A DNA stretch of 18,702 nucleotides from Planctomycetaceae bacterium. Its GTDB lineage: Bacteria > Planctomycetota > Planctomycetia > Pirellulales > PALSA-1355. Position numbers and translations under genes: made by a program. This document shows positions 1 through 6,141 of this stretch, piece by piece (within the stretch, counting starts at the first letter, position 1; each line of letters opens with the position of its first letter). Below the pieces are notes generated by a model. That model saw only the letters and a list, made by a program, of their open reading frames with translations, made no database searches and was not told the origin of the DNA. Location of the stretch: the NCBI GenBank assembly GCA_005773095.1, contig SXHT01000253.1, positions 1 through 18,702 on the forward strand. The letters run 5' to 3'.

Positions 1-235
1 CTTTCATTTGATCGGCGCGACGCCGTTACGCGCAGCAGGAGCCGCCGTCGCGGTGTCAAGCCTGCTTTTCTCACTCGCGCACTACGTAGGGCCGCAAGGC
101 GACTCTTTCACATTTTTCAGTTGCCTGTTCCGTTTTGTGGCCGGCACGTTTTTTGCCATCCTGTTTTTGAAGCGGGGCTTCGGCATCGCGGCCGGCACGC
201 ATGCGCTGTACGACATCATCGTTGGTCTACTATAA
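1..235 (+). CDS. CPBP-family intramembrane metalloprotease, C-terminal fragment
   Basis: The reading frame is open to the left edge, so only the last 77 or so residues are present. The fragment is hydrophobic and carries two spaced motifs of the CPBP (CAAX protease and bacteriocin-processing, formerly Abi) family: FSLAH, matching the FxxxH motif, and HALYD near the end, matching the HxxxD/N motif. Between them is a membrane segment rich in Phe, Ala and Leu. The first family motif, EExxxR, would lie upstream of the window. Members are integral membrane proteases that cleave prenylated or other membrane substrates. The substrate here cannot be told. The gene ends ten bases before an intrinsic terminator, so it closes its own transcript. 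Confidence 0.72.
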   Translation, partial: FHLIGATPLRAAGAAVAVSSLLFSLAHYVGPQGDSFTFFSCLFRFVAGTFFAILFLKRGFGIAAGTHALYDIIVGLL

Positions 236-244
236 GATTTCGTA

Positions 245-264
245 TTGCCAACTGGCAATTTTTT
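245..264 (+). terminator. Rho-independent terminator after the CPBP gene
   Basis: The sequence TTGCC-AACT-GGCAA followed directly by six T residues forms a stem of five pairs with a four-base loop and a U-tract. It begins ten bases after the stop codon of the CPBP gene on the same strand. This is the clearest intrinsic terminator in the window. The stem is short, so efficiency may be modest. Confidence 0.7.
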
Positions 265-267
265 GGA

Positions 268-320
268 TCGGCGCGAGCCGATTTCTTAAATCTGCGGACC
301 TGATTCAAGGCGCGAGCCGA
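268..320 (+). repeat. 12-base direct repeat GGCGCGAGCCGA, two copies
   Basis: GGCGCGAGCCGA occurs at 270-281 and again at 309-320. The first copy sits in a perfect small hairpin (TCGGC-GCGA-GCCGA, 268-281). The rest of the 236-441 spacer shows no gene. It looks like a minor dispersed palindrome, with no evidence of function. Confidence 0.5.
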
Positions 321-441
321 GAATGATTCTTAACGCGAACCTGCTAGCTGTCAACGCAATGGCATGAGCAACGGTGATTTCTGTCAAGCCCTCTCTTGGG
401 CGCGCCGTTTGCCTTGTCGGGACGAAACATGAAAAGTCTCT

Positions 442-469
442 TTGTCGCGCTGCGTACTGCGACTATAAT
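442..469 (+). promoter_or_regulatory. Sigma-70-like promoter of the DUF2617-like gene
   Basis: A perfect -10 hexamer TATAAT lies at 464-469. A partial -35 hexamer TTGTCG at 442-447 is 16 bases upstream and matches TTGACA at four of six positions. Transcription would start near 476 and give a leader of about 50 bases before the GTG start at 526. The -10 element is strong and the -35 element is a weaker assignment. Confidence 0.55.
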
Positions 470-525
470 CGGACCTGCCTGACCCATCAATCATCCAACC
501 GACGAATTCATTTGAGGGCTTCAAC

Positions 526-1065
526 GTGCTGTCCGTAAGACCGAAAGTCGCCGAACTCGTGTTTCAGCTATATGGACGAGCCTTGCATCCCGAGCTGTTC
601 GAAATCTACACCACACGCACGATTCAACGGGGCGACTACCAGGCGACCATCAACATCACCAGCGCCGGCCACACCGTCCATTGGCGCTACCAAGGGATCA
701 CACTGACAGAAGTCGCCACCAGCGCTCATCACCCGCTGCCGCAAAAGCGCCGTTTGATGGCCTACAAGCTCAAGGGACAAGGGCACGACCGCGTGGATTG
801 CAAAGGCGGCGCGCGCTACCAGGTGAGTTTTCAGCTCGAACCGGTGGAGCCCGAGGTGTTTTGGACCTTCCAGCAGGAGCTTGTCCGCGACCCAGATCAG
901 GGGGGCTTGCTGCATCGCTTCGATTCCAGTGGCCGAATCGCCATGGGCGCTCTGAGCTACATCCACGCGGAATCCCGCAACCGCAGCCTTCTGGTGCAGG
1001 CATTCCACACCTTCCCCGACGACTACGCAATCGTCAAAAGCCAATCGCTCTTTGAAGTCCCCTAG
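526..1065 (+). CDS. DUF2617-like protein of unknown function
   Basis: A 179-residue soluble protein with no signal peptide or membrane segment. The C-terminal stretch, with HTFPDDYAIVKSQS after a segment rich in aliphatic residues, resembles the pattern I recall for DUF2617, a family reported from Actinobacteria and Planctomycetes whose members end with a comparable His-x-Tyr/Phe-Pro segment. Length also fits. No catalytic motif is evident and the family function is unknown. The GTG start at 526 is chosen because GAGGG at 514-518 gives a Shine-Dalgarno site seven bases upstream, and a promoter with a perfect TATAAT precedes it. The gene is monocistronic and converges with the SNF2 helicase gene across a palindrome-rich spacer. 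The family assignment is from memory of the pattern and not from an alignment. Confidence 0.62.
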   Translation: MLSVRPKVAELVFQLYGRALHPELFEIYTTRTIQRGDYQATINITSAGHTVHWRYQGITLTEVATSAHHPLPQKRRLMAYKLKGQGHDRVDCKGGARYQVSFQLEPVEPEVFWTFQQELVRDPDQGGLLHRFDSSGRIAMGALSYIHAESRNRSLLVQAFHTFPDDYAIVKSQSLFEVP

Positions 1066-1112
1066 TGTCCTGCTCACGCTCCGCCTGAAGAGCACGTCTG
1101 CGCCATCGTTGC

Positions 1113-1127
1113 TGGGGCTGTGCCCCA
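1113..1127. repeat. Small hairpin between convergent genes
   Basis: TGGGGC-TGT-GCCCCA is a perfect six-pair stem with a three-base loop. It lies 48 bases after the stop codon of the DUF2617-like gene. There is no T-tract on either side, so it is at best part of a bidirectional termination or transcript-protection region. Confidence 0.5.
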
Positions 1128-1134
1128 TGCACTG

Positions 1135-1239
1135 GTGCTTTGTCCATAACGATTCTACGAGTGCGAGACACCGACGGCGATTTCGCTTTGTAGCACTTAC
1201 GGAGGTCTCGCACTCGTAAGTTCAAAGTGGTCAAAGCAC
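1135..1239. repeat. Nested inverted-repeat element between convergent genes
   Basis: The outer arms GTGCTTTG (1135-1142) and CAAAGCAC (1232-1239) are perfect inverted repeats. Inside them, TACGAGTGCGAGAC (1156-1169) and GTCTCGCACTCGTA (1205-1218) are a second perfect 14-base pair. The whole is a 105-base structure without coding potential. Its right end touches the stop codon of the helicase gene (CTA at 1239-1241 on the plus strand). It could act as a terminator for both converging genes or be a small miniature-transposon-like element. No target-site duplication was recognised. Confidence 0.6.
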
Positions 1240-3002
1240 TAGGCTGCGAACTTGATCGGTCCACTCGGCGAGCGGAGCTTGAAGAGGCCGAAGATCTCTT
1301 GCTGCGTAAGACCCGGGCTGCGCCGCGGATCGGCGTCGCTGAAGATGGTGTCGAACAGCTCGCGCTTTTCGCGCAGCACCTGGTCAATGCGCTCTTCAAT
1401 GGTGCTCAACGCTAGGAATCGCGTGATTGTCACCGGGCCTGCGGCGCCGATCCGATGCGCACGGTTCACCGCCTGATCCTCCACGGCCGGGTTCCACCAA
1501 CGGTCGAACAGGAAAACATACTGCGAGAACTGCAGGTTCAAGCCGACGCCCCCCGCGCCGTAGCTCATCAGGATCACGTGCCTGGCAGGGTCGTTGCGGA
1601 ACCGCTCAATCACGGCATCGCGATGCTGCGGGGGAATCTGGCCGTGATACTCCAGCGGGCCGAACGGCTGCAGCTTCGCGGACAATCGCTTGAGCGTGGT
1701 CACCCATTGGCTGAAGACGATCGCCTTGCGGCCGCTGGCAGCGACTTCTTCCAAATCGGCGGCCAGACGCTCCAACTTGCTCGAGGCGCCGGTGGCGGGA
1801 TCGAAGTTGCAAATCTGCTTGAGTCGCAGCACGAGCTCGAAAATGTGCTGGATCTTTGCCAATTCGCCCATCTCGGTGAGTTGCAGCACGCCTTCGTTCT
1901 CGGCCAGCTCGTAACTGGCGCGCTGATCGGGCGAGAGATCGAGTTCGGCGTCGCGGTACATCTTGGGGGGGAGTTCCGTTAGAACTTTGTCTTTGGTGCG
2001 ACGCAAGACGAACTCGGCGGCGGCCCGACCCATTTGCCGCGGCTTCATTTCACGGTTGAGAAAACCGGGAGCCAGAAACTCGAAGATGCCCAGCAGATCT
2101 TCCCCGCTATTCTCGACGGGCGTGCCGGTGAGCGCCCAGCTGCGGCGTCGTGGAATGGCGCGCACGATCTGGCTGATCGTCGCACTTCGGTTCTTGATGC
2201 GTTGGGCCTCATCGAGGACCACCAGGTCGAAGTGCAATTGGGACGAGTTGACCAGCTCGCGATCGCGCTGCAGCAATTCGTAGTTGGCGACCTTAATGGG
2301 TGAATCGGTTTCCAGCCACTGCCAGCGGCGCTTGGTCTGGTCACCTTCGACCATCGCCAGCGGCAACTCCGGCGCCCACTGCGCGAACTCGCGATGCCAG
2401 TTGGTCACAAGTGGCTTGGGACACACGACGAGTACGCTGCAAAGTTCGCCGGCGTGCAGAAGCAGGCGGATCGCCGTAATCGCCTGCATCGTCTTGCCCA
2501 GGCCCATCTCGTCCGCTAACAGGGCCCTCATGCGGGGATACAAAAACGCCACTCCCTCAAACTGGTACGGAAACGGGTGAAACGGAAACTCCAATTGCCC
2601 ATCGCCGACAATGGTTTCCAGCGCCGGCTGCAGCACGTAATAAAGCCGGTCTGCCAGCTTGAGGCAGTCGCCCGGCAGTTTGATGCGCGTGAGCGGCGCG
2701 CTGACCCTCGTTGTCACCCGGGCCGGTTTCTCGGAGATCTGCCTTGGCGTCTTCAAGTACCGCGGCAACGAAACGGCGGATGAACCCGTGAATCGAAAAC
2801 TTTGTATCGCCACCTTCGCCTTGCCGGCGGGCCGCGACAGGACTGTCGGCTTGCAGGCGGCGATTGCCAGCGATTGAAGCTTGGGCGATGTGCCACGGGC
2901 CAGCTGGGACTGCCAGCCCGTCACGAAATGCGAAACCCCGATCGCAAATTCAGCAGCATCTCTGCTGACCACGTCGGGTGATGATGACGGCAAATCGCTC
3001 AT
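1239..3002 (-). CDS. SNF2-family DEAD/DEAH-type helicase/translocase
   Basis: A 587-residue superfamily 2 ATPase of the Snf2/Rad54 type. Motif I is ADEMGLGKT with the Walker A lysine near residue 170. Motif II is DEAQ at 264-267 in place of the usual DEAH. Motif III is LTGTPVEN. The second RecA-like domain carries VFSQW, and motif VI reads RAHRIG with its arginines near 514 and 517. Such proteins use ATP to translocate on double-stranded DNA and remodel protein-DNA complexes. The target is unknown. The N-terminal 140 residues before the helicase core have no recognisable motif, and no SWIM zinc motif is seen. The 185-aa gene lies upstream on the same strand, 72 bases away, so the two probably form one transcript. 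DEAQ instead of DEAH is common in bacterial Snf2 proteins and does not by itself suggest inactivity. Confidence 0.93.
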   Translation of the reverse strand: MSDLPSSSPDVVSRDAAEFAIGVSHFVTGWQSQLARGTSPKLQSLAIAACKPTVLSRPAGKAKVAIQSFRFTGSSAVSLPRYLKTPRQISEKPARVTTRVSAPLTRIKLPGDCLKLADRLYYVLQPALETIVGDGQLEFPFHPFPYQFEGVAFLYPRMRALLADEMGLGKTMQAITAIRLLLHAGELCSVLVVCPKPLVTNWHREFAQWAPELPLAMVEGDQTKRRWQWLETDSPIKVANYELLQRDRELVNSSQLHFDLVVLDEAQRIKNRSATISQIVRAIPRRRSWALTGTPVENSGEDLLGIFEFLAPGFLNREMKPRQMGRAAAEFVLRRTKDKVLTELPPKMYRDAELDLSPDQRASYELAENEGVLQLTEMGELAKIQHIFELVLRLKQICNFDPATGASSKLERLAADLEEVAASGRKAIVFSQWVTTLKRLSAKLQPFGPLEYHGQIPPQHRDAVIERFRNDPARHVILMSYGAGGVGLNLQFSQYVFLFDRWWNPAVEDQAVNRAHRIGAAGPVTITRFLALSTIEERIDQVLREKRELFDTIFSDADPRRSPGLTQQEIFGLFKLRSPSGPIKFAA

Positions 3003-3012
3003 CCTGATGCTT

Positions 3013-3047
3013 TTCCCCCGCTCCCCCGCCGCAGCGGGAAGGGGGAA
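3013..3047. repeat. GC-rich hairpin between the 185-aa gene and the helicase gene
   Basis: An inner perfect stem CCCGC-CGCA-GCGGG is flanked by a pyrimidine-rich left arm (TTCCCCC) and a purine-rich right arm (GGGGGAA), giving an interrupted stem-loop in the 72-base gap between the two minus-strand genes. It may lower read-through or stabilise the transcript end. It lacks a T-tract, so it is not called a terminator. Confidence 0.5.
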
Positions 3048-3074
3048 GTAACGCCGGCTTTCTGCAATGCCTTC

Positions 3075-3632
3075 TCAGGCCGCCTGGCGGGCTGCCGCGG
3101 CGCGGTGGGCTTCCTCCACGGCTTCGCGGATCCGGCCGAACGGCTCAAACAAGTCGAACGCGCCGAGCGCCGACATGCGATCGAGAATACGGTCGCGATC
3201 AGGCAGGTAATCTCCGCTGGTAACCATGCGATGTTGACCGATCGTAAACTCCACGACGGCGTCGAAGTGCCGGCGGGCTTGATTCACGGCCAAATCGTCG
3301 GCGATCAATAACGCCACGGGAAGCGATACGAACTCGCGGACGGCCATCACAGGCGCCTGGTCGGTCCATACGGCAAGCGGTGCGATGCCCCCTTTGTTAA
3401 TCAGCGCTCTTGCGATCTCCTCGCCGAAAAGATATGGCGCCAACGTTGGTCCAAAAAGTATCTGCTGCGCGCGGCTGGATTTGACCGGAGCGGTGCAATG
3501 AAATTCCAGCGGCCGGCCAGATGGATTCAGGATCAGGTAGCCGCCAACGAGCCCAATCTGCTCCAGCTCAACGACCGTCAAGAAACCTAACGCATTGGAC
3601 GCGGCATCGCTCGCCTTGGTCAACTCGGCCAT
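3075..3632 (-). CDS. Conserved-looking hypothetical protein upstream of SNF2 helicase
   Basis: A 185-residue soluble protein that I do not recognise. The N-terminal half looks like a compact alpha/beta fold: a run of aliphatic strands (LGFLTVVELEQIGLVGGYLIL) is followed by NPSGRPLEFHC and a segment containing FGPTLAPYLFGEEIA. The C-terminus is a charged, alanine-rich helix (residues about 150-185). No cysteine pairs, nucleotide-binding loop, signal peptide or membrane segment is evident. Composition is ordinary for the neighbourhood, and the frame uses codons like the neighbouring helicase gene. It precedes the helicase on the same strand and is a candidate partner protein. The ATG at 3632 is the first start in the frame. 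Confidence 0.75.
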   Translation of the reverse strand: MAELTKASDAASNALGFLTVVELEQIGLVGGYLILNPSGRPLEFHCTAPVKSSRAQQILFGPTLAPYLFGEEIARALINKGGIAPLAVWTDQAPVMAVREFVSLPVALLIADDLAVNQARRHFDAVVEFTIGQHRMVTSGDYLPDRDRILDRMSALGAFDLFEPFGRIREAVEEAHRAAAARQAA

Positions 3633-3920
3633 AGTGCGGCGGTTACCTTGGTGAGGTGATAGGACGGCTGGACGGTGCGACCAGACGGGGACGCCTGGTC
3701 ATTCCATTGCTCCTTCGTCCCAACGTCCGTCCGAGGTGGGCTGTGAATTGCATCGGGCGTTGGGTCTTGCAGGCTTTAACGCTTATGTCGACGATTGTGC
3801 GGCAAAATCTCACGGTCGTACCGGCAAAGTCTTCCCACTTTCCCGCCACCATCGCCGCTGGCTTCCCCGGGCCCGCATTAACCAACCCGAAGCGTCGGCA
3901 AGGGAAGTTCGGGATGCGCC

Positions 3921-4000
3921 AGGGGGTCGGGAGTTGGTTTCGCGGAATCGACTTTCTCCGATGGTATAGTCAACTCCGCGAAATCGACTCCCGACCCCTT
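3921..4000. repeat. Long imperfect inverted repeat, 30-base arms
   Basis: The left arm at 3921-3950 and the right arm at 3971-4000 match at 25 of 30 positions when one is reverse-complemented. The core GGGGTCGGGAGT and TTTCGCGGA blocks are exact. The loop is 20 bases (3951-3970). All five differences are transitions; in a plus-strand RNA three become G-U pairs, leaving two A-C mismatches. The element is in a gene-free spacer and looks like a REP-type or miniature-element hairpin. Confidence 0.8.
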
Positions 4001-4065
4001 CTACGTGACAGCGCAAAAACTGCATGGCCGCAGGGGGACATCAGTGCCAATCAGTTATCCGCTGC

Positions 4066-4128
4066 AGGGCCGGCGGCGCCGGCCGGATTCGCGTGACTTT
4101 CCCATCCGCGGCCGGCCAAGCCGGCCCT
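4066..4128. repeat. GC-rich inverted repeat
   Basis: AGGGCCGGCGGCGCCGGCCGG (4066-4086, 17 of 21 positions) pairs with 4108-4128. The outer nine bases AGGGCCGGC and the block CCGGCC are exact, with a three-base bulge in the middle. The loop is about 21 bases. It lies 106 bases before the ATG of the 155-aa gene. It is probably a dispersed palindrome of the host genome. Confidence 0.6.
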
Positions 4129-4171
4129 ACCAGGTTGCCGAATGTAAAACACTGATCGGCCCTGGGGCTAG

Positions 4172-4200
4172 TGGCAATTCGGACCGGCTTGCGTTACAAT
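4172..4200 (+). promoter_or_regulatory. Possible promoter of the 155-aa gene
   Basis: A -10-like hexamer TACAAT (4195-4200) matches TATAAT at five of six positions and is 34 bases before the ATG at 4234. The -35 region at 4172-4177 (TGGCAA) is a poor match, with a 17-base spacer. Only the -10 element is convincing. Confidence 0.35.
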
Positions 4201-4233
4201 CGAGGGAGCTCTCAACCCAAAGGATACTCGTTC

Positions 4234-4701
4234 ATGGCGCGTGATACTCAGCCGGCTTCGTTGTTTACCCAAGTTGACATCACGGCGGCGACCCACCTCC
4301 CCCGGCCGCTGCATTCCCAGAACACGCAGGAGGAGCAGCTCTCCTTGCTGCGAAGTGTGCTGACAGCGCAGGACCGGACCAACGAATTGCTGGAGGAGAT
4401 CGTCTCCAACATGTCTGCCGTGCATCGCCACCGCGCGGCCGAGTTGTCTCAATGGAAGGACGCCAATCCGGCGCTGGCAGAGAGCTGCCGCTATGCCTCC
4501 GAAGCGCTGACGCGCGTGCAAGTGGCGTATCTCGATCAGATCACGCGCGAAGTCAACGACAACGAAGAATCGATGGCCGACGGCGAATACGCGCTCAATG
4601 AATTCGTCGATCGATTTGGGCCGCGTTTAGCCCAGCTCAACGGTGTGATTCAGGTGCTGGCCACGCTCGGCAGCACGCCTAATCTGGCCGCAGCCGAGTA
4701 G
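4234..4701 (+). CDS. Small helical protein of unknown function
   Basis: A 155-residue soluble protein that I do not recognise. A disordered-looking N-terminus (MARDTQPASLF, then Pro and Thr rich) leads into an acidic, predominantly helical body. Residues about 30-60 read EEQLSLLRSVLTAQDRTNEL and have the leucine spacing of an amphipathic or coiled-coil helix. Later helices (ALAESCRYASEALTRVQVAY and the segment after it) continue this. The start at 4234 is preferred over the in-frame upstream start at 4171 because AAAGGA stands nine bases before it and a -10-like element falls at 4195-4200, inside the longer version. No enzymatic motif, signal peptide or membrane helix is seen. The last codons (LAAAE-stop) lie in the first copy of a 20-base tandem repeat, so the C-terminus may have been shaped by repeat expansion. 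Confidence 0.72.
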   Translation: MARDTQPASLFTQVDITAATHLPRPLHSQNTQEEQLSLLRSVLTAQDRTNELLEEIVSNMSAVHRHRAAELSQWKDANPALAESCRYASEALTRVQVAYLDQITREVNDNEESMADGEYALNEFVDRFGPRLAQLNGVIQVLATLGSTPNLAAAE

Positions 4702-4743
4702 GACTGGCCGCAGCCGAGTAGGGCTTGCCGCAGCCGAGTGGGG
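4684..4743 (+). repeat. 20-base tandem repeat, three copies, spanning a stop codon
   Basis: The unit CTGGCCGCAGCCGAGTAGGA occurs at 4684-4703, again at 4704-4723 with one change (last base G), and at 4724-4743 with four changes (T for G at the third base, then G for A at bases 17 and 20, plus one more near the end). The first copy encodes LAAAE and supplies the TAG stop of the 155-aa gene. Copy 2 carries the same TAG in register of the repeat, while copy 3 has TGG there. Confidence 0.85.
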
Positions 4744-4760
4744 CGGATTTCCAATCCGCC
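4742..4760 (+). repeat. Hairpin after the 155-aa gene
   Basis: GGCGGATT-TCC-AATCCGCC is a perfect eight-pair stem with a three-base loop, 41 bases after the stop codon of the 155-aa gene. It has the position of a terminator but lacks a following T-tract (GATGGTTGG follows), so it may protect the transcript end or act as a weak or factor-dependent terminator. Confidence 0.55.
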
Positions 4761-4847
4761 GATGGTTGGCCGCGGGACATTTATCGGTGCTGATTGCAGG
4801 CGTCGAAATGATCCCCCACGGATGGAAAATTCGCCTGGCGCTGCCGG

Positions 4848-4877
4848 TTGCCCAGCCACCACGGCCGCGGCTAAACT
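4848..4877 (+). promoter_or_regulatory. Possible promoter of the five-gene reductase unit
   Basis: TTGCCC (4848-4853) and TAAACT (4872-4877) are separated by 18 bases, each matching the sigma-70 consensus at four of six positions. The predicted start of transcription is near 4884, giving a leader of roughly 48 bases before the ATG at 4932. This is the best candidate in the gap but is weak. Confidence 0.28.
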
Positions 4878-4931
4878 GATGCAGCGGGTAGGTGTCGGTC
4901 GCCGCTGCGATTTTTTCCTTCAGGTGCGTTC

Positions 4932-6044
4932 ATGTCTCCCGAGGCCAAAGATAGTTCCAACCTGGATGCGGCTGCAAGAACAGCCCACGAGGTGCTGGAT
5001 GCCCACACCTATGAGACCGTCCAATGGCACTTTCATGAGTCCACCGGCTGCCCTTTCTGGTTGGAGCAAAGGCAGAATCTCAAGTTCGATCCTCTCAAAG
5101 ACATCAGGACCTTCGACGATCTGAAGAAGTTTGAGCCATTCGAAGATGCGTGGTTGCGCGGTGGCCCGGTGCGCCGCTGGGTGCCCAAGGCATTCGCCGA
5201 CAGACCGATTTACGTCTTCGAAACCGGCGGGACGACGGGCGTACCGAAGAGCCGCATCGCCGTGGACGATTGGCGGACGGACTACTCGCTGTTTAGCAAG
5301 ACGCTGCCGGACGAGCATTTTCCGCCCGGCGCAAACTGGTTGATGCTGGGTCCCAGCGGCCCGCGCCGCTTGCGACTGGCGATTGAGCACCTTGCCCAGG
5401 TGCGGGGCGGCATCTGCTTTTGCATCGACCTCGACCCGCGCTGGGTGATCAAGCTCATCAACAAAGGCTGGATGGAACACTTGGAGGCGTACAAGCAGCA
5501 CTGCATCGATCAGGCGATCACGATCCTGGGAGCCGGGCACGATATTCGCTGCATGTTCACCACACCCAAGCTGCTTGAAGCGCTTGCGCTGGCGCTGGAG
5601 AAACGCGGTCAGACGATCCGCGGTACGGGCATCACGGGAATCTTCTCCGGAGGCACGGAATTTACTCCCCAGTGGACGCGATTTGCCACGGAAGAATTCC
5701 TGGAGGGCGTGTACATGACGCCCACCTATGGCAACACCCTGATGGGCTTGGCGTGCAGTAAGCCGGTAACCGCCTCCGAGGGATACAAAATCAGTTACTA
5801 CGCACCGCAGCCGCGGGCCGCAATCGAGGTCGTCGATTTCAATAACTATGATCACGTAGTGGGTTACGGGCAAACGGGCCGCGTCAAGCTGACGACGTTG
5901 ACGAAGGAGTTTTTCGTCCCCGGCTTCATGGAACGCGACGAAGGCGAACGGGAAATGCCGTACATCCACTACCCCTGGGATGGCGTCAGCGGCGTGCGTC
6001 CGTTTCATGAACTGGCCGAAGCGACGACCGTCGGTGTGTATTAA
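4932..6044 (+). CDS. LuxE/PaaK-like adenylating enzyme without C-terminal domain
   Basis: A 370-residue member of the ANL (adenylate-forming) superfamily. The phosphate-binding loop is ETGGTTGVPK at 97-106. Later segments fit the core: GIFSGGTEF, then PTYGNTLMG, then TGRVKLTTLTKE close to the end. The closing region, with RDEGERE, is where PaaK-type ligases have their hinge, and the protein stops about 35 residues later. The mobile C-terminal domain of about 110 residues is therefore missing, as also in the LuxE acyl-protein synthetases of about 370 residues. Known relatives activate a carboxylate as an acyl-adenylate and pass it to CoA or to a protein thiol. It is the first gene of a plus-strand unit, followed 97 bases later by the reductase gene. 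The carboxylic acid used is not visible. A phenylacetate-CoA-ligase-like activity is the alternative. Confidence 0.82.
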   Translation: MSPEAKDSSNLDAAARTAHEVLDAHTYETVQWHFHESTGCPFWLEQRQNLKFDPLKDIRTFDDLKKFEPFEDAWLRGGPVRRWVPKAFADRPIYVFETGGTTGVPKSRIAVDDWRTDYSLFSKTLPDEHFPPGANWLMLGPSGPRRLRLAIEHLAQVRGGICFCIDLDPRWVIKLINKGWMEHLEAYKQHCIDQAITILGAGHDIRCMFTTPKLLEALALALEKRGQTIRGTGITGIFSGGTEFTPQWTRFATEEFLEGVYMTPTYGNTLMGLACSKPVTASEGYKISYYAPQPRAAIEVVDFNNYDHVVGYGQTGRVKLTTLTKEFFVPGFMERDEGEREMPYIHYPWDGVSGVRPFHELAEATTVGVY

Positions 6045-6141
6045 TGTCGTTCAGCATTCAAATCACGCGATTAGCCTCCCACGATTCCTTGAGATACGGC
6101 AACCGCGAAGCTGAGAGAACTCCAGGAGTAGCGAGGCTGCT

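Larger units (their letters stand above)
3633..4233. other. 601-base spacer without a recognisable gene
   Basis: This lies between the start of the minus-strand 185-aa gene and the start of the plus-strand 155-aa gene, so it should hold divergent promoters. A plus-strand frame (3656-4096) runs through much of it, but that frame crosses two large inverted repeats and its translation resembles no protein, so it is not annotated. The content that can be supported is the inverted repeat at 3921-4000, the GC-rich inverted repeat at 4066-4128 and a weak promoter near 4195. Confidence 0.7.

Noticed and set aside
1239..3632. Phage-defence system built on the SNF2 helicase
   Set aside because: No methylase, phospholipase, nuclease or other partner of DISARM-like systems is next to it. 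The HNH and SNase-like genes are 10 kb away and in separate units.
3656..4096. Plus-strand frame of 146 codons in the spacer
   Set aside because: It reads through the 30-base-arm inverted repeat and part of the GC-rich one, and the protein has no family-like features.
4920..6008. Long minus-strand open frame opposite the adenylating enzyme
   Set aside because: It lies wholly antisense to a gene with clear ANL motifs, and its translation is rich in His, Arg and Gln with no motif. Long antisense frames are expected in high-GC coding DNA.
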